Source: JBICIG01 sp043101605
GTDB lineage: Bacteria > Planctomycetota > Phycisphaerae > Phycisphaerales > UBA1924
Reading direction: 5' to 3'
NCBI GenBank assembly: GCA_043101605.1
Contig: JBICIG010000033.1
Location: 1-64,000, forward strand
DNA length: 64,000 nt
In this document: positions 17,011 to 25,000 of the stretch, piece after piece
Numbering within the stretch: position 1 is the stretch's first letter
How the letters are laid out: every line of letters starts with the position of its first letter
Notes under the pieces: generated by a model
What the model saw: only the letters and a program-made list of their open reading frames with translations
What the model was told of the DNA's origin: nothing
Database searches by the model: none
Translations under genes and position numbers: made by a program

Positions 17011-18225
17011 ATGCCCGTTTCGTTCCGCGCGCCCGCACCTCCAGCGCTCCTCAAGGCGCTCCTGTTCACCCTCGCCGTGCTGCTGCCCGCGCCCGCGTTC
17101 GCTCAAGAACGCGCGGCTTTGGTCGTGCTCGATCCCGTGAAGTCCGAGATGCTCCAGCAGTGGCGACGAGTGACCGGCGAACTCGCCGCTCCCAGCCGCT
17201 CCCGCCTCGCCGCCGAGGAGCCCGGCCGCGTCCTCACGCTCACCGTCGAGCCCGGCGCGGAGGTCCGTTTCGACGAGACGATCGCCACCCTCGACACCAG
17301 GCTCGTCGAGATCGAGAAGCTCCGGGCCGAGGCCGAGGTCAAGGTCCGTGAAGGCTTCGCGAAGGAACGCCGCGCCCAGCTCGCCCTGGCCCAGCGCGAC
17401 CTGGCCCGCTTCGAGCGCCTCCGTGCCGAAGGATCCGCCAACGAATCCGAACTCGACACCGCCCGCACGCGCGTCGACACCATCAACGCCCAGATCGAGC
17501 AGGCCGACGCCGAGGTCGAACGCGCCCAGGCCGAGCTCAGCGAGATCATCACCCGCATCGAGAAGATGACCATCAAGGCACCCTTCGCCGGCCGCGTCAT
17601 CCGCAAGAGCACCGAGGTCGGCGAATGGCTCCAGGTCGGCGCGCCCGTTTGCGAACTCGTCGCCCTCGATCAGCTCGACGCCTACATCGATGTCCCAGAG
17701 TCCCTCGTCGATCAGCTCCGAAAGCCCGAAGCCACCATCCGCGTGCGCGTCCCGGCCATCCGCGTGGCGCCCGAGGACGACCCCGACAGCCTCGCCCCCT
17801 TCGAGATCAACTCCGCCGTCACCGCGATCATCCCCGACGCCGACCCCATCAGCCGCCTCGTTCCCGTCCGCGTCCGCTTCGACAACCCCGAGGAGCGGGC
17901 CAAGCCGGGCATGACCGTCGAGGGCTTCGTCGCCACCTCCGAGCAGTCGCAGCAGCTCACGATCCACAAGGACGCCGTCCTCCGCGACGACGCCGGCGAG
18001 TTCGTCTACTTCGACGGCGGCGGGCAGGCGATCCCCGCCCGCATCCGCACCATCTACGCCATCGCCGGCAACCGGGTCGTGATCGAGTCCCAGTCCCTCC
18101 GTCCCGGCATGCAGGTCATCATCGAAGGCAACGAACGCCTCTACCCCACCCAGCCCATCACCCCGCGCAACGCCCCCCAGCGCACCGGCCAGAGCACCGA
18201 TCAGCCCGGCGCGGAGGGCGCCTGA
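17011..18225 (+). CDS. RND efflux periplasmic adaptor (membrane fusion protein, HlyD/AcrA family)
   Basis: A 404-residue adaptor with a signal peptide (LLKALLFTLAVLLPAPAFAQ, cleavage near residue 32). Next come the barrel-sandwich/lipoyl half (EEPGRVLTLTVEPGAEVRFD), a central alpha-hairpin rich in Glu/Arg/Ala (about 95-180), and the second lipoyl half (KAPFAGRVIRKSTEVGEWLQ). The beta-barrel and membrane-proximal region (RVRFDNPEERAKPGMTVEG) end the protein. It has no lipobox, so it is probably periplasmic and soluble or loosely attached. The ATG at 17011 has a GGAGGA ribosome binding site. It ends 3 nt before the permease start, so the two form an operon. No TolC-type outer membrane channel is nearby. 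Confidence 0.92.
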   Translation: MPVSFRAPAPPALLKALLFTLAVLLPAPAFAQERAALVVLDPVKSEMLQQWRRVTGELAAPSRSRLAAEEPGRVLTLTVEPGAEVRFDETIATLDTRLVEIEKLRAEAEVKVREGFAKERRAQLALAQRDLARFERLRAEGSANESELDTARTRVDTINAQIEQADAEVERAQAELSEIITRIEKMTIKAPFAGRVIRKSTEVGEWLQVGAPVCELVALDQLDAYIDVPESLVDQLRKPEATIRVRVPAIRVAPEDDPDSLAPFEINSAVTAIIPDADPISRLVPVRVRFDNPEERAKPGMTVEGFVATSEQSQQLTIHKDAVLRDDAGEFVYFDGGGQAIPARIRTIYAIAGNRVVIESQSLRPGMQVIIEGNERLYPTQPITPRNAPQRTGQSTDQPGAEGA

Positions 18226-18228
18226 ACC

Positions 18229-21200
18229 ATGAACCCCATCCGCTGGTGCATCTCGCGCCCCGTTTCGGTCTCCGTCGGCGTGCTGCTCGTCGTCATGTTC
18301 GGCGTGCTCGGGCTCCGCGAGATCCCCGTCCAGCTCACGCCCACCGTCGACCGCCCAGTCGTCACCGTCACCACCAACTGGGCCGGGCGAAGCCCACAGG
18401 AGATCGTCGACGAGATCACCAAGGAGCAGGAAGAGCAGCTCAAGAATGTCGACAACCTCAAGTCGATGCGCTCGACCTCGCGCACCGGCCAGGCCGAGAT
18501 CACCCTCGAGTTCTACATCGGCACCGACATCGACGCCGCCCGCCAGGATGTCTCCGACCGCCTCCGCCAGGTCCCCGAGTACCCCGAGGATGTCGACGAG
18601 CCCGTCGTCGAAGCCGCCGAGGGCGGCGTCGATCAGGCCATCGCGTGGCTCATCATCGATGTCGACCCCTCCAAGGTCCCCCCGGAACTCCGCAACTTCG
18701 ATGTCTCCACCCTCGCCGACGATGTCGAGGACGAGATCAAGCCCTTCCTCGAGCGCATCGACGGCGTCGCACGCGTCAATGTTTTCGGCGGCCGCCAGCG
18801 CGAGCTCCAGGTCCTCCTCGATCCCGAGCGCCTCGCCGCCCGACAGCTCTCCTACCAGGAGGTCATCGACGCACTCCGCCGGGAAAACGAGAACATCTCC
18901 GCCGGCACCATCAACGAGGGGAAGCGAAGCGTCCGCGTCCGCGTCATCGGGCAGTTCCAGACTGAGGACCAGGTCCTCGAGACCATCATCGCCTACCGCG
19001 ACGGCCGCCCCGTCTTCGTCAAGGACATCGGCGCCGTCGACCTTGATTTCGAGAAGCAGCGCGGCTTTGTGCGCGCGCTCGGCCAGCGCTCCATCGCCAT
19101 GCCCGTCATCCGCCAGACCGGCGCCAATGTCATGGAGATCATGACCGAACTGCGCGCACGACTCGACGAGATCCGCGCCGACATCCTCCCGACCCTCGAC
19201 CCACAGGTCGGCGCCGCCCTCCGCCTCCGCCAGGTCTACGACGAAACCATCTACATCGATTCGGCGATCGACCTCGTCACACAGAACATCGTCGTCGGCG
19301 GGCTCATCGCCGCCGGCGTCCTCATCATCTTCCTCCGCTCGTTCGTCACCACCGGCGTCATCGCCCTGGCCATCCCAATCTCCGTCATCGCCACCTTCCT
19401 CGTCATGTTTGTCTCCGGGCGCACGCTCAATGTCATCAGCCTCGCCGGGCTCGCGTTCGCCGTCGGTATGGTGGTCGACAACGCCATCGTCGTCCTCGAG
19501 AACATCTACCGCCGACTGCAGGAGGGCGACCCGCCCCGCACCGCCGCCTACGAGGGTGCCCGCGAGGTCTGGGGCGCCGTCCTCGCCTCCACCCTCACCA
19601 CCGTCGCGGTCTTCATCCCCGTCCTGACCATCCAGGAAGAAGCCGGGCAGCTCTTCCGCGACATCTCCCTCGCCATCGTCGCCGCCGTCAGCCTCTCGCT
19701 CATCGTCTCGGTCATGGTCATCCCGACCGCGTGCGCCGCCTGGCTCCGCGTCCGACCGGCGCGCGGCGGCGTCATCGGCCGCGTCCGCCGACAGTTCGAT
19801 TCACTCTTCGGCCTCGCCCCCCTCCTCGGCAAGCTCTCCGTACTCTTCGAACAGGCCATCACCTGGTGCATGCGCTCGTGGCGAGGCTGGACCATCCGCC
19901 CACTCGTCGTCGTCGCCATGACCGCCGCCAGCATCTTCGGCGGCATCGCCCTCATGCCCCCGCTCGACTACCTCCCCGCCGGGAACCGCAACCTCGTCTT
20001 CGGCGGGCTCCTCATCCCCCCGGGCTACTCCATCGATCAGATGAACCAGATCGCCCAGTCGATCGAGGACCGCATCCGCCCCTACGCCGAGGTCGATCCC
20101 GCCAACCTCGAAGCCGTCCGCAAGCTCGAGCCCATCATGCGATTCCCCCAGGGCGACGCCCCGCCGCCCCCGCCCTTCGATCCCGTCCCCATCGACAACT
20201 TCTTCATCGGTTCCTTCAACGGCGGCATGTTCGTCGGCGCCACCAGCGAGTGGCCCCAGGTCGTCATCCCCGTCGGTCAACTCCTGACCCTCGCCATGAA
20301 CCAGATCCCCGACGCCTTCGGCGGCGCACGCCAGTCCTCCATCTTCGGCCGCGGCGTCGGCGGCGGAAACTCCATCGACATCGAGATCTCCGGCCCGCGC
20401 CTCGACCGCGTTCTCCAGGCCGCCAACGCCGCCTTCATGTCCGCCGGCCCGCGCTACGGCTTCGACAAGGTCCGCCCAAACCCGTCGAACTTCAACCTCC
20501 AGGAACAGGAGTGGCAGCTCCGCGTCAACAATGTCGGCCGTGAGCTCGGCGTGCGCACCACCGATGTCGGCGCCGCCGCCCGCGCACTCTTCGACGGCGC
20601 CTTCATCGGCGACTTCCGCTACCAGGGCGAGACCATCGACTTCGTCCTGCTCCCCGAGGGCGGCCGCCTCGCGTTCAAGGAACGCCTCCTCGACACCCCC
20701 ATCGTCACGCCCACCGGGCGACGCGTCCCCCTCGACTCCATCGTCGACATCCTCCCCGCCCTCGCCCCGCAGGAGATCCAGCGCATCGAGGAACTCGAGA
20801 GCGTCACCATCCAGATCACGCCCCCCGAGGGACGCCCCCTCGAGGAGGTCATGGACGAGATCCGCTCGCAGATCATCCAGCCCCTCCGCGAGCAGGGGCT
20901 CATCGATCCCTCCATGCGCGTCCGTCTCGAGGGAACCGCCGCCCAGCTCGACGAGGTCCGCGGCGCGCTCTTCGGCACGCCGCAGGAAGTCCCGCCCTCC
21001 CAACACCGCATCGGACTCTGGCTCGCCATCGGCATCGGGTTGATCGGACTCATCGTCGCGGGCTACGCCTCTTTCCGCGCCGTCGTGAAGCGCAAGCCCC
21101 TCTTCGGCTACGGAGCCGCCGGCGCCGCCCTCCTCGCGGTCATCCTCGCCGGGCTCGCGTACCTCGTCTTCACCCAGCCACAGCTCGGCACCGCCCGGTT

Positions 21201-21834
21201 CATCTGGGCCCTCGCCGTCACTTACCTCCTGATGAGCGCCCTCTTCGAGAGCTACATCTACCCCTTCGTCATCATGTTCAGCGTCCCGCTCGCGGTGGTG
21301 GGGGGCTTCGCCGGGCTCAAGATCGTCCATGACCGCACCATGGCCGATCCGACCATCGCCCCCCAGCAGCTCGATGTCCTCACCATGCTCGGCTTTGTCA
21401 TCCTCATCGGCGTCGTCGTCAACAACGCCATCCTCATCGTCCACCAGGCCCTCAACTTCATGCGCGACGACGACTCCCTCGACCCCCACGCAGCAGTCGC
21501 CCGATCCGTGCGCACACGAATCCGCCCCATCTTCATGTCCGTCCTCACCTCCGTCGGCGGGATGCTCCCCCTCGTCCTCTTCCCCGGTGCCGGCTCGGAG
21601 ATGTACCGCGGGCTCGGCTCGGTCGTGATCGGCGGACTCCTCGTCTCCACCCTCTTCACCATCCTCCTCGTCCCGTTCATGTTCAGCCTCGTCATGGACA
21701 TGCGCATCGGGCTCGCGACCGTGCTCTTCGGCAAGCCCCCGCCCGCCGCCCCGGAGATCACGCCCCCGCCGACCAAGGAAGAGGTCCGCAACGACCAGCC
21801 CGAGCCCAACGGCTCCGGCCCAAAGAAAGACTGA
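18229..21834 (+). CDS. RND family efflux permease (AcrB/HAE1-like), enlarged
   Basis: A 1201-residue inner membrane transporter with the AcrB plan. TM1 lies at the N-terminus (SVSVGVLLVVMFGVLGLREI). A large periplasmic loop follows, then TM2-TM6 (including LAFAVGMVVDNAIVVLENIY), a second periplasmic loop and TM8-TM12. The TM4 proton-relay pair that is DD in AcrB reads DN here, a variant seen in many other RND proteins. It is about 150 residues longer than AcrB. Extra sequence lies in the second periplasmic loop (residues about 640-730, Pro/Gly-rich) and around a possible extra helix near residue 940 (RIGLWLAIGIGLIGLIVAGY). Substrate cannot be predicted. It is co-transcribed with the preceding adaptor. 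Confidence 0.93.
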   Translation: MNPIRWCISRPVSVSVGVLLVVMFGVLGLREIPVQLTPTVDRPVVTVTTNWAGRSPQEIVDEITKEQEEQLKNVDNLKSMRSTSRTGQAEITLEFYIGTDIDAARQDVSDRLRQVPEYPEDVDEPVVEAAEGGVDQAIAWLIIDVDPSKVPPELRNFDVSTLADDVEDEIKPFLERIDGVARVNVFGGRQRELQVLLDPERLAARQLSYQEVIDALRRENENISAGTINEGKRSVRVRVIGQFQTEDQVLETIIAYRDGRPVFVKDIGAVDLDFEKQRGFVRALGQRSIAMPVIRQTGANVMEIMTELRARLDEIRADILPTLDPQVGAALRLRQVYDETIYIDSAIDLVTQNIVVGGLIAAGVLIIFLRSFVTTGVIALAIPISVIATFLVMFVSGRTLNVISLAGLAFAVGMVVDNAIVVLENIYRRLQEGDPPRTAAYEGAREVWGAVLASTLTTVAVFIPVLTIQEEAGQLFRDISLAIVAAVSLSLIVSVMVIPTACAAWLRVRPARGGVIGRVRRQFDSLFGLAPLLGKLSVLFEQAITWCMRSWRGWTIRPLVVVAMTAASIFGGIALMPPLDYLPAGNRNLVFGGLLIPPGYSIDQMNQIAQSIEDRIRPYAEVDPANLEAVRKLEPIMRFPQGDAPPPPPFDPVPIDNFFIGSFNGGMFVGATSEWPQVVIPVGQLLTLAMNQIPDAFGGARQSSIFGRGVGGGNSIDIEISGPRLDRVLQAANAAFMSAGPRYGFDKVRPNPSNFNLQEQEWQLRVNNVGRELGVRTTDVGAAARALFDGAFIGDFRYQGETIDFVLLPEGGRLAFKERLLDTPIVTPTGRRVPLDSIVDILPALAPQEIQRIEELESVTIQITPPEGRPLEEVMDEIRSQIIQPLREQGLIDPSMRVRLEGTAAQLDEVRGALFGTPQEVPPSQHRIGLWLAIGIGLIGLIVAGYASFRAVVKRKPLFGYGAAGAALLAVILAGLAYLVFTQPQLGTARFIWALAVTYLLMSALFESYIYPFVIMFSVPLAVVGGFAGLKIVHDRTMADPTIAPQQLDVLTMLGFVILIGVVVNNAILIVHQALNFMRDDDSLDPHAAVARSVRTRIRPIFMSVLTSVGGMLPLVLFPGAGSEMYRGLGSVVIGGLLVSTLFTILLVPFMFSLVMDMRIGLATVLFGKPPPAAPEITPPPTKEEVRNDQPEPNGSGPKKD

Positions 21835-21858
21835 CAGGCGCGTGAATTCGGCGCACGA

Positions 21859-22656
21859 TCAGGGCCGTCGGTAGTCCCCGTCGTCCCAGCTCGCGCGGTC
21901 GGTCAGCACCTCGGCCCGCTCGAACGACGCGTGCCCGTCCATGAACAGCACATTCGAACCCTCGCCGTGCCGCTTGGGCTCGATCCGCCGGATCAGGAAG
22001 TTGCCCTCGATGTGCGACAATTCCCGCGCGTCGTAGAACAGCGCCAGCTCGAAAGTCCGCTTCTCACGCCCGAGCGAGTACACCTGCCTCCAATGCGCAC
22101 CGTTCACATCCTCGGTGTACCCCGTCAGGTAGAACGCCTTCGAGGGCTGCACGACCCGGCTCAGCCGCGGCTTCCACGCCCGCCAGGTCTTGAAGCCCGC
22201 GTACACCCCCGGCGACCGGAACGCCAGCCCGTTGTTGATGTAGTGCACACGGTGCCCGTCACGCGTCGGCCGCGCGGGGTCGCGAAAGTACGGCGCGTGC
22301 TCAAACTGGTCGCGCGGATCGGTCTCGTGCGTGTACCGCGAGTCGATGTACGGGCGCGTGGCGCGCAGCCACGACATGTCGTCGATCGCCCCGCCCGGGT
22401 TGTTGATGCTCGCCTCACGCGGGATCCACTCCTCGAAGTCCTGCACATACCCCTGCAACGCCATCCCGATCTGACGCTGGTTCGAGAGGCACTCCACCGA
22501 CCGGGCCGCCTCCCGCGCCGAGCGCAGCGCCGGCAGCAGCAACGCGATCAGAATCGCGATGATCGCGATGACCACCAGCAACTCGATCAGCGTGAACCCG
22601 GCGCAGGACCCGAAGCCCCGCCGCCGCGTCGCGTGTTGATTCCGGGGTCTGTTCAT
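21859..22656 (-). CDS. Prepilin-type secreted protein with H-X9-DG tail (planctomycete pseudopilin-like)
   Basis: A 265-residue protein. Near residue 21 a type IV prepilin cleavage site reads GFTLIELLVVIAIIAILIAL, followed by the hydrophobic stalk LLLPALRSAREAARSVECLS. The C-terminal part contains GSNVLFMDGHASF, the DG-containing tail motif of the large DUF1559/prepilin-like families that are hugely expanded in planctomycetes. Such proteins are processed by prepilin peptidase and are thought to be surface or pseudopilus-like. No peptidase or assembly ATPase is nearby. It is convergent with the RND permease, 24 nt apart. Confidence 0.88.
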   Translation of the reverse strand: MNRPRNQHATRRRGFGSCAGFTLIELLVVIAIIAILIALLLPALRSAREAARSVECLSNQRQIGMALQGYVQDFEEWIPREASINNPGGAIDDMSWLRATRPYIDSRYTHETDPRDQFEHAPYFRDPARPTRDGHRVHYINNGLAFRSPGVYAGFKTWRAWKPRLSRVVQPSKAFYLTGYTEDVNGAHWRQVYSLGREKRTFELALFYDARELSHIEGNFLIRRIEPKRHGEGSNVLFMDGHASFERAEVLTDRASWDDGDYRRP

Positions 22657-22816
22657 GATCGGGCCGCCGCGGCGGAAGAGCCCGCCGCACCGGTCACCAA
22701 ACTACCACACGCCCCGTGTCCCGAGCCTCCCCGGCGCGCACACCGGCATCAAGTCCGGGGAAGTTCCGGGGTCCTCGGGTCGCTTCCGCGCCTGAAACCC
22801 GACCCCTCGCGTCGGA

Positions 22817-23245
22817 TCAGCGCGGGAACTCGGGCGTCGCACGAAGCGACACATCCACACGCCGGCTCTCGGGCGGCGGCACGGGCAGCCCGTTCGCCAG
22901 CCCCGATCGGCCCGTCCCCGCATCAAGGATGTCCCACTTCATCAGGTCCGGCATCGGGCCAGTCTCGTTCCCCTTGCCCCCGAGAAACTCCATCGACAAC
23001 TGCTTGCCCACCGGCACATCCACCGACCACAGCACCTCGTCGGTCCGCGTGTCGATCAGCGACACCGTCTGAGGCTGGTACGGACGGCTGACATAGGTGT
23101 ACGCATCAAAGCTCGCGAGCCCGCCGCCTTCCTGGTACTTGGGCACCAGCGTGCACCCCGAGGCGAGCAGCAGCCCCCCGCCGAGCAGCGAGGCGACGCC
23201 CCAGGCGGCAAAACGAGAGCGGGCGTGGGTCGGGCGGTCGGTCAT
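22817..23245 (-). CDS. Small putative lipoprotein of unknown function
   Basis: A 142-residue protein with a lipoprotein signal: basic N-terminus, hydrophobic VASLLGGGLLLASGC and lipobox Cys at about residue 31. The mature part has no domain I recognise. It contains SLIDTRTDEVLWSVDVPVGK and ends Pro/Arg-rich. The phrase 'VSLIDTRTDEVLWSVDVP' reads like a single beta-propeller-type blade, so it may be a small envelope-associated binding protein. The ATG at 23245 was chosen because it starts the signal peptide; the frame is open further upstream without similarity. It is divergent from ispF. Confidence 0.8.
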   Translation of the reverse strand: MTDRPTHARSRFAAWGVASLLGGGLLLASGCTLVPKYQEGGGLASFDAYTYVSRPYQPQTVSLIDTRTDEVLWSVDVPVGKQLSMEFLGGKGNETGPMPDLMKWDILDAGTGRSGLANGLPVPPPESRRVDVSLRATPEFPR

Positions 23246-23374
23246 GTCGCAAGCCTCCGAATGCGGGCGTCGGGCCGGGTCTGGGAGTCTATCGGCACGA
23301 CCCCCCGCCGGGGGTGACACGACCCGCCCCCTCGGGCCTCCCCCTCTCCGGGGCCTGCCCGATACAGTCCCTCC

Positions 23375-23905
23375 ATGATCCCCTCCATGCTCAGGACGCT
23401 CCGGATCGGGCACGGGTTCGACACCCACCGCCTCGAATCCATCGACGCACAGGGCCCCATCCCCACCCGCGCCCGGCCGCTGGTTCTGGGGGGGGTGCCC
23501 ATCGAGCACGATCGCGGGCCGGTCGCCCATTCCGACGGCGACGCCCTTCTCCATGCGATCACCGACGCCATCCTCGGCGCCGTCGCCGGCCCGGATATCG
23601 GCGAGCTCTTCCCCAACGACGACCCCGCGAATCAATCGCGCGACTCGGCCGACTTCGTGCGGGCCGCCGCGGCGCGCGCACGCGAAGCGGGCCTGGCCGT
23701 CGTCAATCTCGACTGCACCGTGATCCTCGAAAAGCCCCGGCTCTGGCCGCACAAGGACGCCATCCGCGCGTCCATCGCGTGCCTGCTGGGCATCGATCCC
23801 TCGTGCGTCGGGATCAAGGGCAAGACCGGAGAGGGCGTCGACGCCGTGGGGCGGGGCGACGCGGTCCATGCGCACGCCGTCGTCCTGCTCGCGCCGCTCG
23901 AATGA
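23375..23905 (+). CDS. ispF: 2-C-methyl-D-erythritol 2,4-cyclodiphosphate synthase
   Basis: A 176-residue IspF, slightly longer than the usual 155-160 because of an insert after DTHRL (residues about 21-36). IspF converts CDP-methylerythritol 2-phosphate to the cyclodiphosphate in the non-mevalonate isoprenoid pathway. Family motifs are RIGHGFDTHRL with metal ligands D16 and H18, HSDGDALLHAITDAILGA with H60, IGELFPNDD, and KTGEGVDAVGRG near the C-terminus. It is a single gene in a divergent arrangement with the lipoprotein. IspD or IspE partners are not visible. Confidence 0.96.
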   Translation: MIPSMLRTLRIGHGFDTHRLESIDAQGPIPTRARPLVLGGVPIEHDRGPVAHSDGDALLHAITDAILGAVAGPDIGELFPNDDPANQSRDSADFVRAAAARAREAGLAVVNLDCTVILEKPRLWPHKDAIRASIACLLGIDPSCVGIKGKTGEGVDAVGRGDAVHAHAVVLLAPLE

Positions 23906-23917
23906 CTCCGGCCCGCA

Positions 23918-24757
23918 TCAGGGCTTGATCGATCCGTTCCGGCTCGCGGACCTTCGCTCGTACCGCGCCACCATCCAGTCGGCAAATCCCGGGAAGATCA
24001 CGCCGAGCCCGAGCAGCGTGCGGAAGGACCGGCTCGTCCAGATCTCGCCGCGTGGCTTCTCGAGGCACCGCACGATGGCGCGCGCCACACGCTCGGGCGT
24101 CTGCATGAAGGGCCCGTCGCGGGTCGTGTCCTTCGCGTCCGGGTCGCCGGCGGTCCGCTTCTCGAGCTCATCGAAGAATTCGGTCTTGGTGCCGATCGGG
24201 TGGACCGTCGACACATGCACGCCGGTGTTCTTGAGCTCGTGTCGCAGCGCGCGCCCGAGATGGTCCTGCATCGCCTTGGAGCAGGTGTACGCGCTGACGC
24301 GGGGGACACCGACCTTGGAGAGACAACTCGAGCACATGATCAGGTGCCCGGCCCCGGCCTCAAGCAGGTGCGGCGCGGCGGCGCGCAGCACCCGCAGCGA
24401 CCCGAACGCGTTGACATCCAGAATGTCGCGCAACTGCTGATCTGTCGTCTCGAGCACCGCGCCCCGGAAGCCGTAGCCGGCGTTGGCGTAGACGGCATAG
24501 ATCGAGCCGAACTCGGTCCGGCATGCGTCGACGAGCGAGCGGCAGTCATCCTCGGAACTCACATCGCAGGCGCGCACAACGGCCCGTCCCCCCGCGCCGC
24601 GGATCCTCTCGGCGAGGGATTCGAGCCGGTCGACCCGCCGCGCCCCGAGAACGACCGGCATCCCGGCCTGTGCGCACGCGACCGCCGTCGCCGCACCGAT
24701 GCCGCTGCTGGCGCCGGTGATCACGATGGGTCGGCCTTGAAGCCGGATCCGGGACAT
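23918..24757 (-). CDS. Short-chain dehydrogenase/reductase (classical SDR)
   Basis: A 279-residue classical SDR. The nucleotide-binding glycine motif is TGASSGIG (residues 14-21), and DVSSEDD follows the second strand. The motif NAG appears in YANAGYGF. The catalytic set is Ser in IMCSSCLSKVG, with Tyr and Lys in SAYTCSK. A C-terminal hydrophobic amphipathic stretch (TLLGLGVIFPGFADWMVARY) could touch the membrane. SDRs of this shape often reduce lipid or steroid-like ketones, but the substrate cannot be told. It follows the entericidin-like gene by 21 nt on the same strand and converges with ispF, 12 nt apart. Confidence 0.9.
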   Translation of the reverse strand: MSRIRLQGRPIVITGASSGIGAATAVACAQAGMPVVLGARRVDRLESLAERIRGAGGRAVVRACDVSSEDDCRSLVDACRTEFGSIYAVYANAGYGFRGAVLETTDQQLRDILDVNAFGSLRVLRAAAPHLLEAGAGHLIMCSSCLSKVGVPRVSAYTCSKAMQDHLGRALRHELKNTGVHVSTVHPIGTKTEFFDELEKRTAGDPDAKDTTRDGPFMQTPERVARAIVRCLEKPRGEIWTSRSFRTLLGLGVIFPGFADWMVARYERRSASRNGSIKP

Positions 24758-24778
24758 GAAACCTCGATCGGGTGGCGA

Positions 24779-24934
24779 TCAGTCCTCGATCGCACGCTCG
24801 CCGGCTTCGCCCACATCCTGGATGTCCTTCCCGACGCCCTTGACGGTCTGGCAGCCGGTCATGACGATCGCGGGGGCCGCGGCGAACGCGACGAGGAGGA
24901 CCGAGAGCACGATGCGGCGGATGGTCTGCGACAT
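24779..24934 (-). CDS. Entericidin-like small lipoprotein (51 residues)
   Basis: A very small gene found by reading the minus strand. The 51-residue product has a basic start (MSQTIRRIVL), a hydrophobic signal, a lipobox ending MTGC at residue 28, and then QTVKGVGKDIQDVGEAGERA. The C-(N/Q)T-(V/T)-x-GVG-x-DI pattern after the lipid-modified Cys is that of the entericidin A/B family of envelope lipoproteins. An AAGGAG ribosome binding site lies about 10 nt upstream of the ATG. In enterobacteria entericidins form a toxin/antidote pair linked to stationary phase. Stand-alone copies elsewhere have no known role. It lies between murJ and the SDR gene, same strand. Confidence 0.82.
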   Translation of the reverse strand: MSQTIRRIVLSVLLVAFAAAPAIVMTGCQTVKGVGKDIQDVGEAGERAIED

Positions 24935-25000
24935 GAGGGGTTACTCCTTGGAAGGGCGGCCGTCCCGGCCGCGGGCAGATTCTACTGGATCGGGTGCCGT

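Noticed and set aside
18229..21834. RND permease as defective because of the DN pair in TM4
   Set aside because: The same DN pair occurs in many RND proteins that are thought to work, so it is not good evidence for loss of function.
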